Part shown: piece by piece, positions 18,705-27,754 of the stretch
Numbering within the stretch: position 1 is the first letter of the stretch
Layout of the letters: the number at the start of each line of letters is the position of its first letter
Source of the DNA: Nitrosomonadales bacterium
GTDB lineage: Bacteria; Pseudomonadota; Gammaproteobacteria; Burkholderiales; Gallionellaceae
Direction: 5' to 3'
DNA: 45,230 bases
Assembly: GCA_016213335.1 (NCBI GenBank)
Contig: JACRAQ010000010.1
Location: 1-45,230 of the forward strand
Notes under the pieces: model-generated
Databases searched by the model: none
What the model was told of the DNA's origin: nothing
What the model saw: only the letters and a program-made list of their open reading frames with translations
Made by a program: the position numbers and the translations under genes

Positions 18705-20003
18705 TCAAGTGCCCTCAGTTGCGTCCATTCCCAGCGCGGGCAATTCCAGCCCCTTTACCTCCTGCAGCGATTTTCCGGCTATTCCCTGCAAGTCGCCATA
18801 CATGCCCACCGTCGCTTCCATCACCCGCTCGATCTGTTCTTCGCGTTTCGCCCACTGCTTCATGATCGCCTTGCGTTCCCTGTCGAGGTCTTCCTGCATG
18901 GAGGAAAACGCTTCGACGATGGCTTCCACCCTCTGGCGGAAACGCGGGCCGGTGAGGTACTGGTAAACCATCTCGGTTTTGGTTTGCTGCCCGACAGACA
19001 CTTGCCGCGCCAGGGCGATCTCCAGCAGGGACTGGCGCAAAATTGCGGCGACAGGTAATGCGGCGCGCGGATGAGCCACCCAAACGCCATCCATCAGATC
19101 GAAGGTTTCCACACCTTTCGGCAGCGCTTGGCTGATCAGCACCGAAATTTCCGCCTTGGCAGCGCGCTGGTCTTCGCGCAGCTTCGCCAGCCAGCCGTCG
19201 CTCCAGTTTTTGGTGCGCTTGGATTCCCACAAGATCGCTCCGCTGACCTGCCCGTTCGGACTGACGACCCGCTGCAACACATCGCCGCCGAACTCTCCTT
19301 TGGGTACGGGCTCAATTGAATCAAAGGGGAATTTGGCGCTCAGCAGATTTTCCAGTTCCAGCTCCTGCACTTCGCCTTGCAGCTGCTGCGAGCCTTGCTC
19401 GGCCCTCTTTTTCAGCTCTTCGATTTTCTGCTGCATGGAGGCGATGGTCTGGTCTTTCTCCAGCACCTTGAACTTGAGGCTTTCCTCGGCCTCGCGCCTG
19501 GCCTGTTCGCGCGCAGTGGCGAGATTCTCCTGCACACGCTGTTCCACGGTGAGATCGAGCTCGCGCCTGGCGTCGTCCAGCTCGCGCTGCTTTTTGATGA
19601 GTTCGGTTTGCGCTTTTTGCGCTTGCGCCAGCTTCGCGTTGTTCTGCTGCAACACTTCCTGCAAGTCGGTCAGCTCGCGCGTCTTGCTTTCCAGTTCGAG
19701 GGCGCTGGCCTGCTTGGCCTTCCTGGCTTCTTCCGCAATGATGCGGGCGCGCTCGGCCTTTAGCTGGCCTGCAACCTGGTCGGCCACTTGGTCGTCGAGC
19801 GTGCGCTTGTCCTCCGCAAGCTGTTTTTCCTTTTCGTGCATCGCCTGTTCGCGCCTGGCGATGTCGTTATCCTTTTGCGCCAGTTGCTGCTCGTACTGCT
19901 TGCGCGTGGCCGTGATCAGTGGCGCAGCCAGCGATTCGGTGAGCTTGATTTCGGATTTGCAGCCAGGGCAAACAATGATAGGTTCGGTCATCGCGGCGTC
20001 CAT
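18705..20003 (-). CDS. DUF2130 family coiled-coil protein
   Basis: The 432-aa protein starts with a short zinc-ribbon-like CPGCKSEI, then a long coiled coil rich in Glu, Lys, Gln and Arg (about 40-225), and then a globular domain beginning near LENLLSAKFPFDSIEPVPKGEFGGDV, with GAILWESKRTKNWSDGWLAKLREDQ, an E-x-K arrangement reminiscent of PD-(D/E)XK nucleases. DUF2130 proteins have no assigned function that I know of. An ATG at 19991 is an alternative start. Divergent from the histidine kinase gene. Confidence 0.85.
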   Translation of the reverse strand: MDAAMTEPIIVCPGCKSEIKLTESLAAPLITATRKQYEQQLAQKDNDIARREQAMHEKEKQLAEDKRTLDDQVADQVAGQLKAERARIIAEEARKAKQASALELESKTRELTDLQEVLQQNNAKLAQAQKAQTELIKKQRELDDARRELDLTVEQRVQENLATAREQARREAEESLKFKVLEKDQTIASMQQKIEELKKRAEQGSQQLQGEVQELELENLLSAKFPFDSIEPVPKGEFGGDVLQRVVSPNGQVSGAILWESKRTKNWSDGWLAKLREDQRAAKAEISVLISQALPKGVETFDLMDGVWVAHPRAALPVAAILRQSLLEIALARQVSVGQQTKTEMVYQYLTGPRFRQRVEAIVEAFSSMQEDLDRERKAIMKQWAKREEQIERVMEATVGMYGDLQGIAGKSLQEVKGLELPALGMDATEGT

Positions 20004-20091
20004 TTAATGCGGATCTCTTCCATCTGGAGTGGGCGGGTGGGAATGGCGAAATTTGTAAATCCGCTTAACCCCGGAAATCTTCTCCACGGGC

Positions 20092-20111
20092 GCATGGATT
20101 ATAATCCATGC
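20092..20111. promoter_or_regulatory. 20-bp perfect palindrome containing TATAAT on both strands
   Basis: GCATGGATTATAATCCATGC is identical on both strands. Plus-strand TATAAT is at 20100-20105 and minus-strand TATAAT at 20103-20098, so it may supply -10 elements for both divergent genes (DUF2130 and the PAS kinase), or be an operator. No good -35 box was found at 16-18 bp on either side. Confidence 0.5.
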
Positions 20112-20120
20112 ACAGCCGCC

Positions 20121-20146
20121 CGTTGCCGGAAACCCGGCAACGTTTT
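20121..20146 (+). terminator. Terminator-like hairpin in the leader of the PAS kinase gene
   Basis: CGTTGCCGG (20121-20129) and CCGGCAACG (20134-20142) form a perfect 9-bp stem with an AAAC loop, followed by TTTT (20143-20146). It lies between the palindrome and the kinase start at 20198. It could be a weak intrinsic terminator or attenuator; the T run is short. Confidence 0.4.
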
Positions 20147-20197
20147 GCACCGGCGCAAACAAGGCGCCACAAATAACCTCTGGCAGGAATACCGCCC

Positions 20198-21577
20198 ATG
20201 CCCGATACCTCTCCAGCCCCGCAGAAGAAAGAATTTCGCCAGTCGGCTGCCTGGCTGCTGGTTGTGCTGGTCGGGGCGGTGTTTCTGGTGGAAACGCTGG
20301 TGATGGTTCTTTTGCCCGTGCTTCCGCCCATGTCCAGGACGGAGCTCATCTTGATGGACGCAACCCTGCTGTCCGTCCTGATTTTTCCGATTTTTTATTT
20401 TCTGGTGTTTCGTCCTCTGGTGCGGAACATCGCCGAGCGCCAGCGCGCCGAGGAGGCGCTGCGCGAAACCAGCAACTTCAATGAGCTGTTAATCGAATCC
20501 CTGCCTTTCGGCATGGACATCGTAGATGAGCATGGCCATATCCTGTACATGAGCCATGCGATGGAAAATGCCGTGGGCAGGAACGCACTGGGTGAAAAAT
20601 GCTGGGATCTCTACAAGGATGACCGCCGGCAGTGTATCGGCTGCGCCTTGAACCAGCCAATCCAGGCCGGCCTGGCAAAATCCATGGAGAGCACCGGTGT
20701 GCTGGGCGGGAGGACTTTCGAGATAACGCACACCGGGATGATTTACCGGGGCAAACCGGCAGTCCTGGAAGTTTTTTACGATATCACTGAGCGCAAACAC
20801 GCAGAGGAAGTACTGGAAAGGAAAGTGGAGGAGCGCACCCGGGAGCTGAGGGAAAACCAGGCCGAAAAGGACCGGGTCGTGGGGCAGCTCATCCAGGCGG
20901 AAAAAATGGCGGCAATCGGCACTATGGTCAGCGGCATCGGCCACGAGATCAATAACCCGCTGTATGTCATCATGGGCAAGGCCGAAGCGATACGGGATGA
21001 AAGTGATGTTGCCGCGTGCAATGAGCATGCCCGGGACATCATCAAATACGCCAAGCATATTTCCGCCATCGTAAAAAACCTTTCGGGATATATCCGGCCC
21101 GCCAGCCAGCACGAGCTGGAAAAAACTGACGTGCAGGAAAAACTGCTTGAAGCCCTCGCTATGGCAAAACATTCAATGCTGGACGACCGGATCGAAATCC
21201 GTCAGAACTTTGCACCCGTGCCTGCAATAGCCGCTAAACCGGAAGAGATCCAGCAGGTATTCTTCAATATCATCCGTAACGGAATACAGGCCATGGCAGG
21301 CCGGGGCGTGCTGGAGATTGCAACTGTCCGTGAAGGTAGCCAGGCCTGCATACGCATCAAGGACACAGGAACGGGAATCCGGGCTGAACATCTGGGGAAA
21401 ATATTCGATCCGTTTTTTACCACCAAGGGGCCGGATGAGGGAGAAGGGCTCGGCATGTACATTGTGCAGAAGATAGTTAATAAGTACAATGGAACCATCG
21501 CGTTGGAAAGCCAGGAAAACAAAGGAACTACGGTAACCATCCGTTTCCCCGGCGCGGAAACCATCAAGGAGGAGTAA
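20198..21577 (+). CDS. PAS-domain sensor histidine kinase
   Basis: The 459-aa protein has two transmembrane segments (about 19-40 and 54-72) with a very short external loop, a cytoplasmic PAS domain (about 95-205), a coiled coil, a HisKA domain with the phosphoacceptor in MVSGIGHEINNPLYVIMGKAE, and a HATPase domain (EEIQQVFFNIIRNGIQAM, DTGTGI, EGLGMYIVQKIV). The PAS domain contains Cys-x10-Cys-x2-Cys (CWDLYKDDRRQCIGC), which could bind a metal or sense redox state. It is followed after 2 bp by a receiver-only response regulator, its likely partner. The signal is unknown. Confidence 0.88.
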   Translation: MPDTSPAPQKKEFRQSAAWLLVVLVGAVFLVETLVMVLLPVLPPMSRTELILMDATLLSVLIFPIFYFLVFRPLVRNIAERQRAEEALRETSNFNELLIESLPFGMDIVDEHGHILYMSHAMENAVGRNALGEKCWDLYKDDRRQCIGCALNQPIQAGLAKSMESTGVLGGRTFEITHTGMIYRGKPAVLEVFYDITERKHAEEVLERKVEERTRELRENQAEKDRVVGQLIQAEKMAAIGTMVSGIGHEINNPLYVIMGKAEAIRDESDVAACNEHARDIIKYAKHISAIVKNLSGYIRPASQHELEKTDVQEKLLEALAMAKHSMLDDRIEIRQNFAPVPAIAAKPEEIQQVFFNIIRNGIQAMAGRGVLEIATVREGSQACIRIKDTGTGIRAEHLGKIFDPFFTTKGPDEGEGLGMYIVQKIVNKYNGTIALESQENKGTTVTIRFPGAETIKEE

Positions 21578-21579
21578 AA

Positions 21580-21984
21580 ATGCAGCACAAAATACTAGTG
21601 GTGGATGACGAAGAGGAAGTACGCCAGACGATCAAGCTCCAGCTCAAAGGCACCGGTTTGGAAGTGGTGGAGGCGGCAGACGGCAAGAGAGGAATCGAGG
21701 TGCTCGATGCCGAAAACGTCATTACCGTGGATGCGATTCTGTGCGATGTGCGGATGCCCAACATCAACGGCGTCGAGGCGGTCGCATACTTCCGGCGCGA
21801 ATATCCGTCCATTCCCGTCATCGTGCTGACTGGCTACCCGGACGTCAAGCTCGCAGTGGATTTCATGAAAGAAGGCGTGGTCGAATATCTCGTCAAACCG
21901 GTGGAGAAAGAAAAGCTGGTCGAGGCGGTCATGAGAGCTGTCAGAGGGCGCAGCTACGTCGGCGGCGCCGAACCCAAGATGTAG
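21580..21984 (+). CDS. Single-domain response regulator (CheY-like receiver)
   Basis: The 134-aa protein is a receiver domain alone: acidic pair in ILVVDDEEEV, phosphoacceptor Asp in ILCDVRMPNING, Thr in VIVLTGYPD and Lys in YLVKPVEKEK. There is no output domain, so it probably passes phosphate on or acts by protein contact. AAGGAGG precedes the ATG, and the gene is 2 bp from the kinase stop, so the two are co-expressed. Confidence 0.93.
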   Translation: MQHKILVVDDEEEVRQTIKLQLKGTGLEVVEAADGKRGIEVLDAENVITVDAILCDVRMPNINGVEAVAYFRREYPSIPVIVLTGYPDVKLAVDFMKEGVVEYLVKPVEKEKLVEAVMRAVRGRSYVGGAEPKM

Positions 21985-22047
21985 TATGACCCCTGGCTTC
22001 ATCCGCCGGGCATTTCGCCAAAGCAGTCAGCTTTTCAATACCGGGAG

Positions 22048-22075
22048 TTGCGGGTACCCACCGGGTTGCCCGCAA
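22048..22075. other. Inverted repeat between convergent genes
   Basis: TTGCGGG (22048-22054) and CCCGCAA (22069-22075) form a 7-bp stem enclosing a smaller CCC/GGG hairpin. It lies between the response regulator and the tautomerase gene, which converge. There is no clear T run, so a bidirectional terminator is only a possibility. Confidence 0.35.
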
Positions 22076-22098
22076 ACCTTCCCGCCGATTTCTCCGGT

Positions 22099-22284
22099 TT
22101 ACTCCTCGTCCAGCAGTTTTCCCGCTATTGCCCAGTTTTCGTCCGGCAGCTCATCGAAGGCAATGTAGGTGTAGGATTTCGGCTTGTGCGCGATGCGCTC
22201 CAGCGTGTCGCTTATCTCCTCGGCGATTTTTGCGCGCTGTTCGCGGCTCAGCTTTCCGGCGATGCGGATGTTGACGTAAGGCAT
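22099..22284 (-). CDS. 4-oxalocrotonate tautomerase family protein
   Basis: The 61-aa product begins with Met-Pro-Tyr-Val (after Met removal Pro1 is the catalytic base of this family), followed by NIRIAGKLSREQRAKIAEEIS, the beta-alpha pattern of the 4-OT fold, and ends WAIAGKLLDEE. I chose the ATG at 22284, which places Pro at position 1 and is preceded by GGGAGA; a longer frame would bury the catalytic proline. These proteins form multimers and tautomerise keto/enol substrates; the substrate cannot be read from sequence. Confidence 0.85.
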   Translation of the reverse strand: MPYVNIRIAGKLSREQRAKIAEEISDTLERIAHKPKSYTYIAFDELPDENWAIAGKLLDEE

Positions 22285-22371
22285 GACGTTCTCCCGAATG
22301 TTCAAATGCTGCCGGCAAATCAGTGTCGGCCGACATTAAGGATACGCTGAACAAGCCGTCATGCTTACGGG

Positions 22372-22923
22372 TTATTTGGGGGTGCTGGCAGTTGCGGGCT
22401 TGAGCAGCACTTTTACCGCACCGCCGCCGCCCTCATGAGGCGAAGTTTCGCAAAATGCCAGCACTTCCGCGCACTGGGCCAACCAGTGGCGCGCGCGGAT
22501 TTTCAAAATTCCTTCGCCGCCGCCAGTTTGCCACCCCTTGCCGTGTATCACGCGTACGCAGCGCAGGCCGCGTTGTGCCATCTCGCGCAGAAACTCCTGC
22601 AGCAGCTTGCGCGCCGCATCGCTGGTGAGCCCATGCAAATCGAGGCTGTCCTGAATAGGGGGCTGGCCGCGCCGCAGTTTGCGTAGTGTCGTGCGCGCTA
22701 CGCCGGGGCGCAGGAATTCGTCGAGTGGCAGATCTCCCGCACCGTGGTCAGACAGGTTGTCCTGAATATTTGAGGGTTCCGGCTGGCGGGAAAAGGGGAT
22801 TGCACAGGCGGGGCGCGAGCGGTTAGTTGCGCGGCTGGGGGGAGGCAGCGGAGTGACGCCCTCCAGCGCCTGCCGGAGCAGCTCGCTATCTTCCGGTAGC
22901 GGCGGTTCCTTATTTTTCTTCAT
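22372..22923 (-). CDS. Smr domain protein (MutS2-type endonuclease domain)
   Basis: The 183-aa protein has an N-terminal low-complexity region (about 1-90) and a C-terminal Smr domain with the LDLHGLT motif (about residue 107) and VRVIHGKGWQTGG, the HGxG signature. Stand-alone Smr proteins nick DNA or RNA; recent work links some to ribosome rescue by mRNA cleavage. The ATG at 22923 fits the KKNKEPPLPEDSELLRQAL start of this family. It is 29 bp downstream of trxB in the same direction. Confidence 0.9.
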   Translation of the reverse strand: MKKNKEPPLPEDSELLRQALEGVTPLPPPSRATNRSRPACAIPFSRQPEPSNIQDNLSDHGAGDLPLDEFLRPGVARTTLRKLRRGQPPIQDSLDLHGLTSDAARKLLQEFLREMAQRGLRCVRVIHGKGWQTGGGEGILKIRARHWLAQCAEVLAFCETSPHEGGGGAVKVLLKPATASTPK

Positions 22924-22952
22924 GGTAGGCCCCGCTGGTTTGAGGAGCGCCC

Positions 22953-23933
<981 letters not shown>

Positions 23934-23987
23934 TTAAAGTGAAATTTAGCAGTGGCGCGTCCGCCTGTCGAGTAAAATGCACGCACC

Positions 23988-24959
23988 ATGATTTTGCGCC
24001 TGTTTTTTGCCTTGGTATGGGTATTTGCTGCGCCCTGCGTGCATGCGGCCGAGTTGCCCGGCATCCCGCAATTTATTGATGAAATGGTGGCGAAACACCA
24101 GTTCAACCGCAGCGAGCTGGAACAGATATTCAGCCGCGCGCAGCATCGCCAGGCCGTCATAGATTCCATTTCCAAGCCCGCCACCCTCAAGCCGTGGCCG
24201 GAATACCGCGCGCCCTTCCTCAGCGACAAGCGCATAAATGGAGGGCTGCAATTCTGGGCGCTGCATGCCGATGCTTTGCAGCGTGCGGAAAAGCAATATG
24301 GCGTGCCGCAGGAAACCATCGTCGCGTTGATCGGCGTGGAAACCATGTATGGCAACAACAGCGGCAAATACAGCGTGCTCGACGCCCTGGTCACGCTGGC
24401 GTTCGATTATCCGCGCCGCGCCGCTTTCTTTCGCGGCGAACTGGAACAATACCTGCTGCTGGCGCGCGAACAGAAACTGGATATCTTCAAGATGCAAGGC
24501 TCTTATGCGGGCGCGATAGGCATCCCGCAATTCATGCCGGGCAGCTACCGCAAGTATGCGGTGGATTTCAGCGAGGACGGCACGACGGACTTGATGCGCG
24601 ACCCGCTGGACGCGATCGGCAGCGTGGCGAATTACCTCAGGCAGTTCGGCTGGTCAAACGGCGGGCCGGTGGCGGCGCGCGCGCGCGCCGATGACGGGGT
24701 GAATGCATCCGATCTTGCGCCGGAATCGCGCGCCGTGGCGAACTGGGCTGAGGCTGGCGTAAGGCCGGAGAATCCGGTTGCAGCAGACAAGTCCGCGCGC
24801 CTGATGATATTCACCGTAACAGACGGCAAAGAACTCTGGCTGGCCTTCAACAACTTTGATGTCATCACCCGCTACAACAACAGTGACTTCTACGCCATGA
24901 CGGTGCACCAGCTTGCCGAAGCGCTGCGCGATGCGCGGGGAGCCGCCGCCGAGAAATAA
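23988..24959 (+). CDS. mltB: Lytic murein transglycosylase B
   Basis: MltB cuts peptidoglycan glycan strands, forming 1,6-anhydroMurNAc ends. The 323-aa protein has a signal peptide (LRLFFALVWVFAAPCVHA), the catalytic Glu in LIGVETMYGNNSGKY, and the downstream GSYAGAIGIPQFMPGSYRKYAVDF motif. The signal lacks a proper lipobox (APC rather than LAGC-like), so the enzyme may be soluble in the periplasm rather than lipid-anchored. It converges with cbbR. Products of such enzymes feed AmgK/MurU recycling. Confidence 0.93.
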   Translation: MILRLFFALVWVFAAPCVHAAELPGIPQFIDEMVAKHQFNRSELEQIFSRAQHRQAVIDSISKPATLKPWPEYRAPFLSDKRINGGLQFWALHADALQRAEKQYGVPQETIVALIGVETMYGNNSGKYSVLDALVTLAFDYPRRAAFFRGELEQYLLLAREQKLDIFKMQGSYAGAIGIPQFMPGSYRKYAVDFSEDGTTDLMRDPLDAIGSVANYLRQFGWSNGGPVAARARADDGVNASDLAPESRAVANWAEAGVRPENPVAADKSARLMIFTVTDGKELWLAFNNFDVITRYNNSDFYAMTVHQLAEALRDARGAAAEK

Positions 24960-24975
24960 ACCGTCCGGCATTTCC

Positions 24976-25917
24976 TTAAGCTGTTCTTTTGGCCGCCCCG
25001 CTTTTTTTCCCGCCAGGAGACGCCAGCGCTTCGGCTTCGGTCAGCAGGAATTGCCTGAACGCCTGCGAAGCGGCGGAAAGGCGCTTGCCCTTGCGGTATA
25101 CGATGTGCCAGTGGCGCATGATGGGGAAGTGCTCTGCATCCAGCACCATCAGCCGTTTTGTTTCCAGCTCGAGCTCGATGCCGTGGCGCGAGATGATGCC
25201 CACCCCCATACCTGCCTGCACCGATTGCTTGATGGCCTCGTTGGTGTCCATCTCCATGTGCGACGGCAGCGGCAGGCGGTGGCCGGCGAAAAATCGCTCG
25301 GCTACGCCGCGCGTCCCGGAGCCTTGCTCGCGCAGCAGGAAGGTTTCCTGCGCCAGTTGCCGGGGCTTGATATGGCGGATCTTGGCGAGGGTATGCTTCG
25401 GGGAGGCGATCACCACCAGCGGGTTCTGCATGAACGCTTCGGACTGCATGTCCGCGCCTTCCGGCGGCTGGCCCATGATGGCGAAATCGGCGGCGTTGTC
25501 GCTGATCTGCTTGAGCACCGCATCGCGGTTGGCCACTTGCAGGCTCACCTGGATTTTCGGGTACAAACGGATGAATTTTGCCAGCAGTTGCGGCATGAAA
25601 TAGTTGGCCGTGCTGACTGCCGTGATGTTCAGGCGGCCCCGCTCCAGGCCTTTCATTTCGCCGAACACCGCCTCCATTTCCTCGAGCTGCTGTGCGATGT
25701 TGCGGCTGTAGCGCAGCATTTCATTTCCCGCTTCGGTCAGGCGGATCTGCTTGCCGGTCTGCTCGAACAGCGGCAGGCCGATGACCTGCTCCAGTTGCTT
25801 GATCTGCATGGAAACGGCAGGCTGGGTAAGATACAATTCCTCGGACGCGCGCGAATGGCTCAAATGCCGCGCGACCGCGGCAAACACCTGGAGCTGGCGT
25901 AATGTGATGTGGAGCAT
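24976..25917 (-). CDS. cbbR: LysR-type regulator, CbbR-like
   Basis: The 313-aa protein has an N-terminal winged HTH (LRQLQVFAAVARHLSHSRASEELYLTQPAVSMQIKQLE) and a C-terminal effector domain (from about 90). It is divergent from the form II RuBisCO gene, the standard position of CbbR, which activates Calvin-cycle genes. The C-terminal extension is rich in Ala, Ser and Lys. Function assigned mainly from the domain and position. Confidence 0.9.
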   Translation of the reverse strand: MLHITLRQLQVFAAVARHLSHSRASEELYLTQPAVSMQIKQLEQVIGLPLFEQTGKQIRLTEAGNEMLRYSRNIAQQLEEMEAVFGEMKGLERGRLNITAVSTANYFMPQLLAKFIRLYPKIQVSLQVANRDAVLKQISDNAADFAIMGQPPEGADMQSEAFMQNPLVVIASPKHTLAKIRHIKPRQLAQETFLLREQGSGTRGVAERFFAGHRLPLPSHMEMDTNEAIKQSVQAGMGVGIISRHGIELELETKRLMVLDAEHFPIMRHWHIVYRKGKRLSAASQAFRQFLLTEAEALASPGGKKSGAAKRTA

Positions 25918-25942
25918 GGTTCCGGAATTGTTGGGGGCAATA

Positions 25943-25968
25943 ATAAGAATTGCTTATGATTATAATAA
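25943..25968. promoter_or_regulatory. Candidate CbbR operator between cbbR and cbbM
   Basis: Two overlapping interrupted palindromes of the LysR type: ATAAG-N5-CTTAT (25943-25957) and TTAT-N7-ATAA (25954-25968). They lie 25 bp from the cbbR start and about 85 bp before the cbbM start, in an AT-rich patch unusual for this genome. A TATAGT at 26003-26008 could be the cbbM -10 box. Confidence 0.5.
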
Positions 25969-26053
25969 AAAACTCTGAATATTATTTATGATTCGATGCC
26001 CGTATAGTTCGCGGCGTTGCACAATTAAACCTTCACTTATCAGGAGAGCATAA

Positions 26054-27433
26054 ATGGATCAGTCAGCACGCTACGCCAATCTGGATTTGGAAGAAGCCGA
26101 TCTCATCAAGAACGGCAAGCATATTCTGGTCGCCTATAAAATGAAGCCCAAGGCGGGCACCGGCTATCTGGAAGCGGCCGCCCACTTCGCCGCTGAATCT
26201 TCCACCGGCACCAACGTGGAAGTGAGCACCACCGACGACTTCACCAAGGGCGTGGATGCGCTGGTGTACTACATCAACGAGGCCACCGAGGATATGCGCA
26301 TCGCTTATCCGCTGGAGCTGTTCGACCGCAACGTGACCGACGGACGCATGATGCTGGTTTCCTTCCTGACCCTGGCCATCGGCAACAACCAGGGCATGGG
26401 CGACATCGAGCACGCCAAGATGCACGACTTCTACGTTCCCGAAGAAGTCATCCGCCAGTTCGATTGCCCGGCCACCAACATAGAAGACATGTGGCGCATC
26501 CTGGGACGTCCGGTCAAGGATGGCGGCTATATCTCCGGCACAATCATCAAGCCCAAGCTGGGTTTGCGCCCCGAACCGTTCGCCAACGCCGCTTACCAGT
26601 TCTGGCTGGGCGGCGACTTTATCAAGAACGACGAGCCGCAGGGCAACCAGGTGTTTGCTCCGGTGAAGAAAGTTATCCCGCTGGTCTACGACGCGATGAA
26701 GCGCGCCATGGACGAGACCGGCCAGGCCAAGCTGTTCTCGATGAACATCACCGCCGATGACCACTACGAAATGCTGGCCCGCGCCGACTTCGCGCTGGAG
26801 GCTTTCGGCCCTGATGCCAACAAGCTGGCTTTCCTGGTGGACGGCTACGTCGGCGGCCCCGGCATGGTGACCACCGCGCGCCGCCAGTATCCCAACCAGT
26901 TCCTGCACTACCACCGCGCCGGCCACGGTGCCGTGACTTCGCCATCCGCCAAGCGCGGCTACACTGCTTTCGTGCTGGCCAAGATGAGCCGCCTGCAAGG
27001 CGCTTCCGGCATCCACGTCGGCACCATGGGCTTTGGCAAGATGGAAGGCGAGGGCGACGACAAGATCATCGCCTACATGATTGAGCGCGACGAGTGCCAA
27101 GGGCCGGTATATTTCCAGAAATGGTACGGCGTGAAGGCGACCACCCCGATCATCTCCGGCGGCATGAACGCGTTGCGTTTACCCGGTTTCTTCGAAAACC
27201 TCGGCCACGGCAACGTGATCAACACGGCGGGCGGCGGCTCCTACGGGCATATTGACAGCCCCGCCGCCGGCGCGATCTCGTTGCGCCAATCGTATGAGTG
27301 CTGGAAATCCGGCGCGGACCCGATCGAATACGCGAAGACGCACAGGGAATTTGCGCGCGCATTCGAGTCGTTCCCCAAAGACGCGGATCAACTGTATCCG
27401 GGCTGGCGCCAGAAGCTGGGTGTGCACAAGTAA
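26054..27433 (+). CDS. cbbM: Form II ribulose-1,5-bisphosphate carboxylase/oxygenase
   Basis: RuBisCO fixes CO2 onto ribulose-1,5-bisphosphate. The 459-aa protein has form II features: length, an N terminus [14 protein letters not shown], the catalytic Lys in [10 protein letters not shown], the carbamylated Lys with its metal ligands in [10 protein letters not shown], and the C-terminal GGGSYGHID phosphate-binding region. No small-subunit gene is present, as expected of form II. CAGGAGAG precedes the ATG. No cbbQ or cbbO activase genes follow; the next gene is an MFS transporter. A terminator lies 48 bp downstream. Confidence 0.98.
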   Translation: MDQSARYANLDLEEADLIKNGKHILVAYKMKPKAGTGYLEAAAHFAAESSTGTNVEVSTTDDFTKGVDALVYYINEATEDMRIAYPLELFDRNVTDGRMMLVSFLTLAIGNNQGMGDIEHAKMHDFYVPEEVIRQFDCPATNIEDMWRILGRPVKDGGYISGTIIKPKLGLRPEPFANAAYQFWLGGDFIKNDEPQGNQVFAPVKKVIPLVYDAMKRAMDETGQAKLFSMNITADDHYEMLARADFALEAFGPDANKLAFLVDGYVGGPGMVTTARRQYPNQFLHYHRAGHGAVTSPSAKRGYTAFVLAKMSRLQGASGIHVGTMGFGKMEGEGDDKIIAYMIERDECQGPVYFQKWYGVKATTPIISGGMNALRLPGFFENLGHGNVINTAGGGSYGHIDSPAAGAISLRQSYECWKSGADPIEYAKTHREFARAFESFPKDADQLYPGWRQKLGVHK

Positions 27434-27480
27434 TTTTTCTTCTCCTCCCCGGCCTCTCACCCCCTTGAAAGGCACCCTTC

Positions 27481-27511
27481 AACCTCCGGAAAAACCGGGG
27501 GTTGTTTTTTT
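27481..27511 (+). terminator. Rho-independent terminator after cbbM
   Basis: AACCTCCGG (27481-27489) pairs with CCGGGGGTT (27495-27503) through one G-U pair, with an A5 loop, followed by G and seven T (27505-27511). Confidence 0.85.
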
Positions 27512-27551
27512 GTGCTGCCGTATGGGCGTATCATCCCCAAAACCGCATTGA

Positions 27552-27722
27552 TCCACGAAAAACACGAAGCGGGGTAGGCAGGCATTCCGCCGCAAGGCGG
27601 AAGCTCGCAAAGGCACGGAAAAAATCCATTGGCTGCATGGTTATGGCAGCTCACCCATCGAGTATCGCGCAGCCTCAAGAAATGCTTTCGACTTTGTTCG
27701 TTTTTTTCGTGACTTTCGTGGA
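27552..27722. repeat. 171-bp non-coding inverted-repeat element (MITE-like)
   Basis: TCCACGAAAAACACGAA (27552-27568) and its near reverse complement TTCGTGACTTTCGTGGA (27706-27722) match at 15 of 17 positions. Both arms extend inward with a 9-bp period (CACGAA plus three bases; on the right arm CACGAAAGT, CACGAAAAA, AACGAACAA). A perfect hairpin TTCCGCC-GCAA-GGCGGAA (27585-27602) lies inside. No plausible gene is within. This accounts for most of the 320 bp between cbbM and the MFS gene; the remaining bases hold only the cbbM terminator. Confidence 0.6.
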
Positions 27723-27754
27723 CGACTGAGTTCTTAAGGTTGACTGCAAACCAC

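Noticed and set aside
26063-27100. A 345-codon frame antisense to cbbM.
   Set aside because: cbbM is unmistakable on the plus strand; the antisense frame reflects codon bias.
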